A stretch of 64,000 nt of DNA from Teredinibacter turnerae T7901. Its GTDB lineage: Bacteria; Pseudomonadota; Gammaproteobacteria; Pseudomonadales; Cellvibrionaceae. The stretch spans positions 4,850,381 to 4,914,380 of the forward strand of contig NC_012997.1 of NCBI RefSeq assembly GCF_000023025.1, in the 5' to 3' direction. Made by a program: the position numbers and the translations under genes. Under the pieces are notes generated by a model. The model saw only the letters and a list, made by a program, of their open reading frames with translations, was not told the origin of the DNA and did not search any database. This document shows positions 8,777-19,200 of this stretch, in pieces (within the stretch, counting starts at the first letter, position 1; the number at the start of each line of letters is the position of its first letter).

Positions 8777-9891
8777 GGGAGTACCTCACTACCGGGAACG
8801 GGTTCGCCAGAAAGAAATAAATCAATATCGTCGATTACGATATCGGCATCGTCGGTAAAAGCCAGAAAATGCCTGTGATCAACACCGCCACTATAGAGTT
8901 TAAGCACCGAGTTCTCCGAATACTGGGTGACATAACTCACTGTTTGCGCTGTGTCCATCATCGGGTCTCCATCCACGACCAAATAGAAACGCTTATATTG
9001 GGTAAGCCCTTGAGGTGCAACCGCGGTTGCTTCAAAGTGAAAATTTTGCACCCCTACGACATTGAAATAAAACTCTTTTGTCACTGTACGCAACGCCAGT
9101 TGGTCACGGGCTATATCGCGACTGTAATGAGGGTCAGAGGTAAATAGGTATGCCCCCTTATCGCCATCCAATTCGGGAATAGTCGAAGGAAAATAGGTTC
9201 CTGGAGCAGCACCAATGAGTTCCTCCACAGGGAAGGGCAAGGGTAGTTTTGAAAAGAACCCCGGCGAAGTATACACCACAGATGCAATATTCGTTGGCGA
9301 GTATTCCATCAAATAAGCGGTAAGCAAATTCGCTGCAAAACTGTTTGCCCATAGATTTATCGCGTTTGTCGGATTTTCCGCTTGCGCGATTTTAGTGAGC
9401 AGCTGGATTGTTTGCGTGAACCCTTGCCAGCTATTGATATGCCCTTTACCGCGAAGCATTTCAGGTGGCATAGTCTCTGTCGCGGGCAGAACTGAAACTC
9501 CGCGCGACGAACGACCAGAACCGATACGATCAAACGCATAAACGGTATAGCCTAAAATCGCCAGCTTTTCTGCAGATTCATAAAACCAGCCTGCATGGCT
9601 CTGAAAACCGTGCATATATATGATGCTTTGCCCGTTGCTATAGCTCGGCGTCCATTTCATATAACTGACTTCGTACTCGGCGAACTTAGCCTTTGGCGGA
9701 AACCGGTTTAATGACAAACCGCGATCCAACAGAGTTACCACACCGCCTTGCCAAAAGACCGATTGGTCTTGCTGTGTAAAGCTATACGCTTCCCCCGTTA
9801 CATTATATTTATCAAAAGTATTTGCTACGGCGGATTGAACCGCCGCAACGAAAAACAGGCTAACCAACAGCAATTTTTTTAACACGATCAT
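8773..9891 (-). CDS. Secreted alpha/beta hydrolase (lipase/esterase-like)
   Basis: A 372-residue protein with a signal peptide (about residues 1-23, ending QSAVA). The core has an oxyanion-type HGFQSHAGW segment, the FDRIGSGRSSRG strand-turn, and a probable nucleophile Ser in LWANSFAANL, an unusual variant of GxSxG with Ala and Ala in place of the glycines. A late Asp (VVDGDPMMD) and His (GGVDHRHFLAF) complete a triad-like set. The GGGAG-type ribosome binding site precedes the ATG at 9891. It sits between the GH3 and epimerase-like genes and overlaps the latter by 4 bp. It may hydrolyse or transfer the acyl product in the periplasm; this is inferred from position and signal peptide only. Confidence 0.85.
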   Translation of the reverse strand: MIVLKKLLLVSLFFVAAVQSAVANTFDKYNVTGEAYSFTQQDQSVFWQGGVVTLLDRGLSLNRFPPKAKFAEYEVSYMKWTPSYSNGQSIIYMHGFQSHAGWFYESAEKLAILGYTVYAFDRIGSGRSSRGVSVLPATETMPPEMLRGKGHINSWQGFTQTIQLLTKIAQAENPTNAINLWANSFAANLLTAYLMEYSPTNIASVVYTSPGFFSKLPLPFPVEELIGAAPGTYFPSTIPELDGDKGAYLFTSDPHYSRDIARDQLALRTVTKEFYFNVVGVQNFHFEATAVAPQGLTQYKRFYLVVDGDPMMDTAQTVSYVTQYSENSVLKLYSGGVDHRHFLAFTDDADIVIDDIDLFLSGEPVPGSEVLP

Positions 9892-9906
9892 TCCTTACTC
9901 CCTGTT

Positions 9907-11799
9907 TTACGCAAGCGCGTAGGTCTTTTTGATTTCCAATGGTTCTGTGAGGCTGATATCGTCGGAAAGGGGTACGTTCTTAATTTGTGCTTCTCGCACC
10001 CCATTCGCGACACGCCACTTGCGGAATTTCTCGAAAGAATTTTCTCCGAGAACATGTAGCTGGAAAGGTGCCAGCCGCAGTGAATCCCGCTTTGTTCGGT
10101 ACTCGAGATTGGTTTCTTTCATAAAGATTTCTACATCGCCAAGAAAGCTCTGTAGCTGGTCTTCAGTCACGTTATCGCCTTCGAATTCACAGAATAAGTC
10201 GTACCGACTTTCTTCTATGCGGGCTTGGGCCTGGAAATACAGCACATGCAAATTCTGATTGCGGGACGCTTTTTCTACTACGCCCAACATTTGCTGCTCG
10301 TAGATTTTTTCACCAGTGATGTTAGTAACGCCTTTGCCCTTTTGCACAAAATCAATGGTGGGAACGCCATTAACGAAGCCTTTCACTTCTACAATATCGT
10401 TAATGTCGTAGCGATAGAGACCGCCCCGATTGGTGAAATACAAACGATATCGTTCACCCACCTCCAGTTGGTCGACCATTAAATAATTGTCGTTGTGATG
10501 CGGGTTGGTACCTTCTTTCACAAACTCAAAGAAGTTTTCATCGATAGTTAACATGCCTTCGCTGCTATTGATATTCAGTGGTACCGAACCACGAATTTCC
10601 GAAGCCAGATACCCTAGATCTTTAATTTGTACGTCCCCGTACCATTTTTTCATCCGGTTCAGAAAAACCTTGGAGTTACCACCGGTCCAGCAGGCGATTA
10701 CTACAAGTTTTTTCCAGTAGTGAATCGGTCGTAACATGCCTTCAGGATCGTTCTCGTAGCAGGATTTCAGATAATCAGCACGTTCAGGGTTGGGTTTTAG
10801 TTTGGCATTCACCAGCGCTCGAATTTCATCGTTCACATTGCAGGATGCCGCTAGCGATCCCGCTCGGATATCCGCCAATATCGCGTCTTTAAACTGTTCG
10901 CCTTTCTCGGCGAGCAGACTGAGCGTCGAGGGGTTAGTGGAGGAAAGCATACTGGTATCTTCATCAGCGATACCCAAAAGTAACATGCAGTAGTAACGGG
11001 CTTCGTAATCCTTTACCTCGTACAACTCATAAGGAATGGTATATTTGGAACGAATATTCTCGTTCAGATTTTTGATGTACTGCCCCGAGATAGAGCCGTA
11101 CGGCACCTTCGCTTCGGTATAGCCTTCAACCGCAGGCGATACAATTACGATGATATTACCTGAATACGCGCGCGGTTCGTTTTTATAGAGCGTGTAAGAC
11201 CACAAGCGTGCACTGCCTTCGTGTGCTTCTTTCTCCATGGTGCGGGTAACAGGAATAAACTTCGGCCGCCCGGTTGAACCGCTAGTGGTAGCGTAATAGC
11301 AGGGTTTACCTCGTACCAGAACGTCAGCTCCGCCCTTGAGGTGCTCATCAATATAAGGTTCGAGATCGTTATAACCGTTCACCGGTACGCTGTTGCGGTA
11401 TTTCTCTACCGAGGTAATTTTGTCAAAACCATGGGTTTTTCCGTACTTCGTTTCCGCATTGTCACTTATCACCCGGCGCAGGAGTTGTAGCTGCACTTCA
11501 CGTGGATGTTTCGAGTTATACATCATCCGCGCCATCAAGGATTCGCCACCAAGCACGAATCCGGTGGCTTGCATATAGCGCTTGAAAAACCCCGAAGCAT
11601 TACCCTTCTTAAAAGCAGCAGGCAATCGTGCGACTTCCATAAAAAAGATAACGAGCGCAATAATTGTCGATTTAACAACAATCCCAACCCGATTAAACAA
11701 TCGACCGATAATATAGCTAGCGGAAAAGCCTTTCGGGAGTTGAGTTTCCGCAGGTTCCGGCATGCGACCACCAGCGGCTAATACAGATTCTTTTTCCAT
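9907..11799 (-). CDS. GH3-family acyl-acid amido synthetase (adenylating), membrane-anchored
   Basis: About 630 residues of the GH3 (auxin-responsive promoter) family, which adenylates carboxylic acids and joins them to amino acids or amines. The ATP-binding signature ATTSGSTGRPKFIPVT is present (about residue 175), as are GGLYRYDINDIVEV and FVQKGKGVTNITGEK in the C-terminal half. Before the catalytic core, residues of about 30-60 form a hydrophobic helix (IVVKSTIIALVIFFMEVA), suggesting membrane association. I prefer the ATG at 11799, which has GGAGA 9 nt upstream; a GTG at 11835 would overlap the thioesterase gene but has a weak site. It lies in the PKS operon, where it could offload or cap a free polyketide acid as an amide. 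The plant-type function is not implied. Confidence 0.88.
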   Translation of the reverse strand: MEKESVLAAGGRMPEPAETQLPKGFSASYIIGRLFNRVGIVVKSTIIALVIFFMEVARLPAAFKKGNASGFFKRYMQATGFVLGGESLMARMMYNSKHPREVQLQLLRRVISDNAETKYGKTHGFDKITSVEKYRNSVPVNGYNDLEPYIDEHLKGGADVLVRGKPCYYATTSGSTGRPKFIPVTRTMEKEAHEGSARLWSYTLYKNEPRAYSGNIIVIVSPAVEGYTEAKVPYGSISGQYIKNLNENIRSKYTIPYELYEVKDYEARYYCMLLLGIADEDTSMLSSTNPSTLSLLAEKGEQFKDAILADIRAGSLAASCNVNDEIRALVNAKLKPNPERADYLKSCYENDPEGMLRPIHYWKKLVVIACWTGGNSKVFLNRMKKWYGDVQIKDLGYLASEIRGSVPLNINSSEGMLTIDENFFEFVKEGTNPHHNDNYLMVDQLEVGERYRLYFTNRGGLYRYDINDIVEVKGFVNGVPTIDFVQKGKGVTNITGEKIYEQQMLGVVEKASRNQNLHVLYFQAQARIEESRYDLFCEFEGDNVTEDQLQSFLGDVEIFMKETNLEYRTKRDSLRLAPFQLHVLGENSFEKFRKWRVANGVREAQIKNVPLSDDISLTEPLEIKKTYALA

Positions 11800-11831
11800 T
11801 GTACGAGTCTCCAAAAAAGGATGAACGAGTA

Positions 11832-12617
11832 TCACACCTGCTCAAGAAGCGAATTCACGACATCAAACAATTCCTGCGGATGGTCATTGATATAAAAATG
11901 GCCACCGGCAATAATTTTTTTACTAAACCCGGCCTGGGTATACTCACACCATGCATCGATACCCTTACCAGAAATCAAATGATCGTATTCCGCCTCAATT
12001 GCGACTATTGGGCACTTTAGACTGGTCAGGTGCAGGCTCTCTTCGTAGCTCTCCAGAATCGAAAAATCACCTCGCATCACCCGCATGATCTGTTTCACCA
12101 TAAGCGGATCTCCCAGAATCGATTCCGGCGTCCCACCCATGTTGCGAATATCCGCGAGTAATTGTTTATCGGAGAGTTCCGAGCGCTTTTTGCGTTGGTT
12201 AAGATGTGGAGCTGTTTTTGCGGACACCACCAGCCCAGCAACGGCGGCTCCACGTTCAGTAAGTCGACTGGCCAGGGAAAAGGCCAACACGCTGCCAAAG
12301 CTATGTCCGAATAAAACCACCGGCGTTGAATCCTGCAACACCAGGGGTATCAGCTCGCCGACAACAGCCTGCATCGAGCTGTACACAGGCTCATCGCGCC
12401 GCTCCTCCCGGCCAGGCAGTTGAAGTGCATAGATATCAGCGTTGTTGTTGACGAATTCCGGCCAGCGGCGAAACACGCTGGCTGAACCGCCAATATGCGC
12501 GAAGCAAATAAGGCGGCACGCTGGTTGAGGCTGCTTGCGCAGTAATTTCAACCACGGTGACTGCGCTGCTTCCAGTTCAGCACCAGTAAGCTCTGATTCC
12601 CTAAGTAGTTCGCGCAT
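11832..12617 (-). CDS. Type II thioesterase (GrsT/RifR-like)
   Basis: A 261-residue alpha/beta-hydrolase with the hallmarks of standalone editing thioesterases: ICFAHIGGSASVFRRW near residue 38, nucleophile motif LFGHSFGSVLAF (Ser about residue 108), and catalytic His in GGHFYIND near residue 238. An AGGGA site precedes the ATG at 12617. Such enzymes remove aberrant acyl groups from carrier proteins or release chains from PKS and NRPS lines. Position between the hotdog thioesterase and GH3 gene in the PKS operon supports a role on the ACP at the C terminus of the PKS. The PKS lacks its own thioesterase domain, so this enzyme could also supply chain release. Confidence 0.92.
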   Translation of the reverse strand: MRELLRESELTGAELEAAQSPWLKLLRKQPQPACRLICFAHIGGSASVFRRWPEFVNNNADIYALQLPGREERRDEPVYSSMQAVVGELIPLVLQDSTPVVLFGHSFGSVLAFSLASRLTERGAAVAGLVVSAKTAPHLNQRKKRSELSDKQLLADIRNMGGTPESILGDPLMVKQIMRVMRGDFSILESYEESLHLTSLKCPIVAIEAEYDHLISGKGIDAWCEYTQAGFSKKIIAGGHFYINDHPQELFDVVNSLLEQV

Positions 12618-12650
12618 AGTCTTTCCCTCGCTCGTGTAAAAATGACGTGG

Positions 12651-13091
12651 TTAGTGGCTCTGTTTAATCAGCATGCACGAGGCCGATGCAGTTACATACA
12701 CATTGCCTTCTTCGTCATACAAACGGCCACTGGCGAACCCGATAGTGGTGGTCATATCGTCGACCTTGCCTTCGGCAAACAGGTCCACATCCACAGGTAT
12801 TGGGCGTACATATTTAATGCTGAGATCCACGGTGCACACACCCGATTTTGAATCGAGCATGGTATGTATTGCACACGCCATCGCTGTATCCATAACCGTT
12901 GATGCAAAACCGCCATGTACTGCACCCTGACTGTTCAGGTGGTCAGAATTCGCCTGCACTCGTATTGTCATTTCGCCACGGCCAACGGTACCGTCCAGCA
13001 TAGGCATTAGTTTCGCGATATTTGGCAGCGGAATTTCTCGCTTGGCCATTGCTTGCATTAATTGGAAACCATTCATTTCTGCAATCGTCAT
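12651..13091 (-). CDS. Hotdog-fold acyl-CoA thioesterase (PaaI family)
   Basis: A 146-residue single hotdog domain. The motif NSQGAVHGGFASTVMDTAMACA (residues about 53-74, containing HGGxxxxxxDxA) is the catalytic helix of the PaaI/4-hydroxybenzoyl-CoA thioesterase group. The ATG at 13091 has an AAGGAG site. It is the second gene of the PKS operon, 188 bp downstream of the PKS stop. It probably hydrolyses a CoA or ACP thioester of the pathway; generic housekeeping PaaI activity is the alternative. Confidence 0.88.
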   Translation of the reverse strand: MTIAEMNGFQLMQAMAKREIPLPNIAKLMPMLDGTVGRGEMTIRVQANSDHLNSQGAVHGGFASTVMDTAMACAIHTMLDSKSGVCTVDLSIKYVRPIPVDVDLFAEGKVDDMTTTIGFASGRLYDEEGNVYVTASASCMLIKQSH

Positions 13092-13278
13092 GTCACACTC
13101 CTTCGTACTCTCACGAGCCTTAAAAAAAACAATGGATAAAGTTCTGGTTTAAGTTGTGCCCGCAAACTGCGCGTTTTAATTCGCAGCAGCGTGCAAGCAT
13201 TTCCTCCGGCGATTAAACCGAAGTGGATTAGTCATAGTGGGAAAATGCACAGCCCGCCCCCACGGGCCGTGCGACGCG

Positions 13279-16200
13279 CTAGGCGGCTTCAGCTACCTGC
13301 GGTGCAAAATCAGTGTTGGTAATCTGATTCGCCAACTGCGCTATTGAGGAACTGTTGAGCAACATCATGGTATTTACATTCATACAATATTCCTTTTTCA
13401 ATCGATTGCTCAGCTCACTGGTGACGATCGAATCGACACCAATATTGGACAGGCTGTTACCGGCATCAATCTGGTCAAATGGAATGCGTAAGAGTGAGGA
13501 TATCTCTTGCTTAATGGCATTCTCTACCGCGGTCACCCGTTCTGGAGAGGTCAATCCTGTGAGTGATTGAATAAATGCGTTGGCCGCTTCATCATCGCCA
13601 TTGCGATCCAATGTTTCGATCAGGTGCTCATATCGGCTGGAGTTTTCCGAATTGACATTGGTACCAAACCAGCTTTCCCATTCAATATCCAGAATGCCGA
13701 CCTGAGTCACTCGTTTCTCCAACGCGTTGTCCATTTGCTGCAGTGCATAGGCATTGCTCAAGCCGTAAATGCCCTGGCTTTGCAGAATGTCCTTCACCCC
13801 TTTGCTGCGAGCGACCATGCCAGTTTCCGCCAGTGCACCCCAGTTGATAACGGTTGAAGGTAAATCTTGAGCGCGGCGATAGTAGGCGAAATTATCAAAG
13901 AAGGAATTAGCCACAACGTAGTTGGCCTGTTGTGGGTTACCCATCATTGAAGATACGGACGAGAAGAGCACAAACAGTTCAATTTCCGAATGTGCCAGGT
14001 TCAACGTTGCGTGGTGTAGATTCCATGCTCCCGCCATTTTCGGTTCTATAACACGGGTAAACCGTTCTTCATCCATCGCCAGTAGCGGGCCGTCATCGAG
14101 TACACCGGCGCAATGGAAAACACCTTTAATCGGAAGTTCAGGTGTATCGAATTTTTTAACGGTGGCGGTAACCGCTGCAGTATCGGCGATGTCGACGGCT
14201 TCAACAGCTACTTTACATCCGAAGGCTTCGATACGCTTTATCGCGCTGGTTGCTTCTTCTGAATTCGCACCGCTACGACTCAGCAATACCACTTGTTTCG
14301 CGCCATAGGCTGCCAGCTGTTCGGCGACTGTCAGACCAAAGCCTTTGGTACCACCAGAGATAACGTAGCTTGCCTGCGGCGCAAGCCAGCTGCGCATTTT
14401 GGTAATTCGCGCGTCCAGCTTCTGGTCAGTGAAGGTTAGCGTAACCTGCGCTTCGTGATCGCGCGAATGCATTTCCTCCATTTTTTCCAGCGCAGAGCTC
14501 AATTCACCAGCGGAGAAGTTGACCAACGGCTTAGCAGGAATATCGGCATCTTGTAGCCATGACACCACTTCCTTCGCACACAGGCGAACCATTGCCGGCT
14601 GCAGCGTAATCCAAGTTCCAAAGTGCACCGAGCTGTATTGGTAATTTAGCGCCGAGACATGTGCAGGAACTTTGCGTTGATTAAGATTTGCCTTGGTGGC
14701 GATATCGATCATTCGACCGCAGGCGGCCAATACGGAGAAGCCTTTTTCGCGCACGTCCCCTGAGGCGCAGTTTAATACCAGATCAACGCCCTTGCCGGCT
14801 GTGTAGCCGTGCAATTCATCGACGAAGTCCAATGAATTTTTATCCATTGCAGCGACGACATTCAGAGCGCTGAAAATAGTACTTAGATTTTTGTAATCCT
14901 GCCCAGTGGTAACATAAACTTGCGCCCCCATTGCCGAAGCAATCGCAGCGGCCGCATATCCGAAATCGGTATCTGCGTCATGGATTAACACACTCTCACC
15001 CACGCTAATATTCGCCAACTTGCGCAAACTGTAAAACGCACAGGTAAAAGCCATTAGATTGACATAGCTGCCGTTGGGCTTTGCAACCAATGCACCTTCG
15101 CCAAGGGTCAAATAATTGCTCAACAGACCGTCGGTGTTCAATGCAAACACCTCATCGCCGATTCGATAACTACTGGCGGGCCCGGCGTTAACCACCTTGC
15201 CGCAGCAACTGTAAGTTAACTTGGCTTCGCCGGGGATTTCGCTGTAAAGAATGTTACCTTCATCAAGCGACACCTGACTCACTGCGACTTCAACTGCATC
15301 ATCCGTTACGGCTAAGCGATCGGTTTCGAAAAATTCGAACGCTTCTTCGCTGGCAGCGGTTGCGGGTTTGGCCAGCAATGGAGCAGTGCTTTCCAGGCTA
15401 ACTTTATCGGTAGATTCGGTATCAGCTTCGTAGCGTTTAACGCGGCGCAGGAATCTGTTTCCGCTCCGGTACACCACTTCGCTTTCCCGATTTTCATCAC
15501 CCAACTCTGTGATAAGCATTTGCGCTTCCACCGCGACGTCTCCCGGATAATCGAGATCCACCATGCGGCAGAGAATATGGTTAAACTCGTTCACGACGAT
15601 TGGGCCAAGACCTAGCACCGGCGATATAGCAATATTTTGTGCACCCAGTTTACTTGGCATCGATTGGGCTGCGCGGGTAACCTTAATCCAATCCATCTGC
15701 TGGGTTTGGCCGTCCATAGCGCTCAACATATTGCGCATTTTCATTGCATGAACGGTCGTATTTCCTGTGGTGCAGTCCGACTCACTCAGCACGTCGCTAC
15801 TCCACAAATCGATTACCCGGTTTATCGACATATAGTTAATAACACCCAAGGCTTTTTTCAGTTGACTCTCGTCTCCTGGATTCACCGTAACTTTATTGAT
15901 ACCGGTTTTTTTGTAGGCGCCTGCCTCGGTAAACAACGCATAGTTGATTCCGAGTTCATCCAGTTTAGTCACGATGGCAGATGACAGCGCATCATCTTTG
16001 GCCAGCAGCAACACCTGTAAATCCGAACTCAAATTCGTTTCACTCGCCGCACTCTCCGCCTCATTCCACTCGAATTCATACAACCACTTCTCCATGGCAG
16101 TATCGGCATCGGAGCCTGCGCCAATGGCATTGCACACCAGGTTGCGAATATCCACCAGTACGTTGCCCATTTCATCAAGCAATTGAATATCACAGGTGAT

Positions 16201-19200
16201 AGCGCGTTCGTCGCGATGCGTAATTTTGCCGTAGCTCAGGCAGCTTCGGCGCGGTGAACGGAAAAAGTCCATACGTTCGAAACTGACGGGAACGTAGGGT
16301 TGGTCCGAGTCAAGCAGCGCGATAAGCGACTGGAAACTCGCATCGAGAATAGTTGGGTGTAACAGGTAGTCTTTGGCTCCCGCCAGTACTTCCATAACCG
16401 GCTCAATCTCGGCCAGTACGGAATGGCTGCTGCGAGAAATTTTTCGGATAGGCTGGAAATAGTGGCCGTAAGAAAGTCCGCGCTCATCGAGTTCACTATA
16501 AAATGTGGCAACATCGAGCTCTTTATGCATTTCTTCGCGCAGTGTCTTTATATCGAGACTCGCGGCTTCTGATCGGATAGTTCCCGGGTTAACACTGCCA
16601 GATGCATGCAGCATCCAGTTAGCAACTTCCGAACTTTGATCACGGCTGTAAATACGGAATTCGCGGCTTTCCGGGTCGATAGATGACTGGATTACAGGTA
16701 CTTGCCCTGGCTGAACCGCTAGCATCTTGAGAATTTTAACGTTCTCGAGGGAACAGGACAGTTCTTTAAACTGTTCCTCGTGCAGGGCGAGTGCAATATC
16801 GATGTAGCCAGCCCCCGGGAACACCACCATTTTTTCCACCTGGTGATCTTCCAAGTAAGGAATCATGTATTTGTTAACTTCCATCTTCCATGCCGGAATG
16901 GGTGAGCGTACCAACTCGTTCAAATAGACGTAGCCAGAACGCCCAATTCTCTTCTCGATGGAAATCTCAGTTTCATGCCAGTAGTGCTCACGCTGCCAAG
17001 GGTATAGCGGCAAAGGAATAAACTGGCCTCCGTTGGCGAAAAAATTATGCCAGGCAATCTTTCCGCCTGAGGTATGGAAAGACGCAACCGCTTGATAAAA
17101 ATGCGCTTGCTCCGGCATTTTGCGATTGAGCGTACTCACGATCGCCGAGTTACTCACACCGCGTGCATCAAGACATTCTTTAACGGAGTTGCGCAGCACC
17201 GGATGTGGGCCAACTTCAATAAAATGATATTCGCCGCTTTCTAAAACCGCTTCGATGCCTTGTACAAATCGTACCGGATCGCGTACGTTATCCGCCCAAT
17301 ACTGTGCGTCGATTGCTTTGCCATCGATCAGCTTGCCGGTTACAGTTGAATATAGAGGCAATAGGGTTTCTTTCGGCTGAAGGTCGGCAAGGTCGGCCTT
17401 CAGATCGTCCAGTACCGGATCCATTTGCGCAGAGTGATAGGCAATATCCACTTTCAGGAATCGGTTAAACACGCCTTCATCAGACAACACAGCTGCGACA
17501 GTTTCCAGCTCTTTCACATCACCCGAGAGCGTCACCGCAGAATAGGAATTAATCGCCGCGATGCTCACGGCTTTACAATCCGCGATACGTTTTAGCGCAT
17601 CTGCTTCGGAAAGTCCGACCGCAAGCATTGCACCGCCCATTCCGGCACAACGTTTTTGTTGAGCGCTGCGCTTGGCACTTACGACTACCGCTTCTTCAAG
17701 GCTTATGGCCCCGGAGACATAGGCAGAACTCACTTCGCCCACGCTGTGTCCGATCACGCAATCAGGTTCGACACCCCAGGTTTGCCATAGCTTAGTTAAG
17801 CCTGCCTGTATAACAAAGTTGGCAGGCTGCGCTATGGTAGTCATCTCCATCTCTGACGATTCTTCGTCTTTCATCATTTCTTCGAGAATCGACCATCCGA
17901 TGATGTCCTTGAACACACTGTCAATCTTATCTACTTCATCGCGATATACCGGCTCGGTTTTGTAGAGTTCTTGCCCCATTTTCCACCACTGCGGGCCCAT
18001 CCCAGAAAATACAAAGCAGGTTTTTTTGTCGCTGCCACTGAGCGATTTGCCCTCCACCATGTCTTCGCTGATTTTGCCATCTGCGTAGTCAAGGAGTGCC
18101 TGCAATAACGCATTTTTACTGGCGACGCGGAATACCAGGCGATAAGGGTGTTGGGTGCGTCGCTCTGCCAGTGAATAAATAATATCTTCCATCACATATT
18201 GGTTCGCACCGGCCATATCCTGCTGCAGGAATAACGCGTATCGCTTCGCTAAATCTGCCAGCGCCGCGGTGCTCTTCGCTGAAATTGGCACCAGATAATT
18301 GCCTTCCTTGTCGGTCTTTGCTTTAAAAGGAATCACTTCATCTGCTTTGGGAGAACGCAAAAGTACGTGCCCATTGGTACCGCCATAACCAAAAGAGTTG
18401 ACGCCAACAAAATGTTCACGGTCTTTATCGAGTTCGATACATGCGGTGGGTACTTTTAATGGAATTTCATCAAAGGGGATCGCTTCGTTGGGCGTATTGA
18501 AATGCAGGTTGGGAGGAATGCGCTTATTCTTCGCCGTAAGCGCAGCTTTCATAATGCCTGCAACGGCTGAACAGGCCTCCATATGCCCGATGTTGGACTT
18601 TACCGAACCCACGTAGCAGGTATCTTCGATAGCGCGATCACCCATCGCGCGCGTAATTGCTTTTAATTCGATAGGATCGCCCGCTTTCGTGCCTGTGCCA
18701 TGCGCCTCCATGTAGCTCAGCGCTTTGGGAGACACACCGGCGCGTGCGTAGACCTCTTTAATAAGCGCTTCCTGAGCGACGGGGTTAGGCAGCGAAATAC
18801 CGTTAGTTTGGCCACCATCCTGATTAACGCCAGATTCAATTATTACTGCGTGAATTACGTCACCGTCTGCTTTTGCTTTTTCAAGGGGTTTTAAAATGAG
18901 AATCCCTGCACCTTCGGCACGCACGTAACCGGCCGCATCGTTTGAGAACGCCTTGCATCGAGCGTGGTGCGATAAGAACTGGCCTTTGCACATTGCCACG
19001 GGGTACCCTGGCGTGAGCATAGTATTGGCGCCGCCAACCATTGCCATTTCACAATCGCCGTTGCGCATACTCTGAATAGCATAGTGGGTTGCCACCATAG
19101 AACTGGAACATGCGGTATCTATCGACAGGCTCGGCCCGGTCAAATCAAACACGTAGGACAATCGGTTGGATAGCAGCGCCAGTGTTATGCCCACGGCTGA

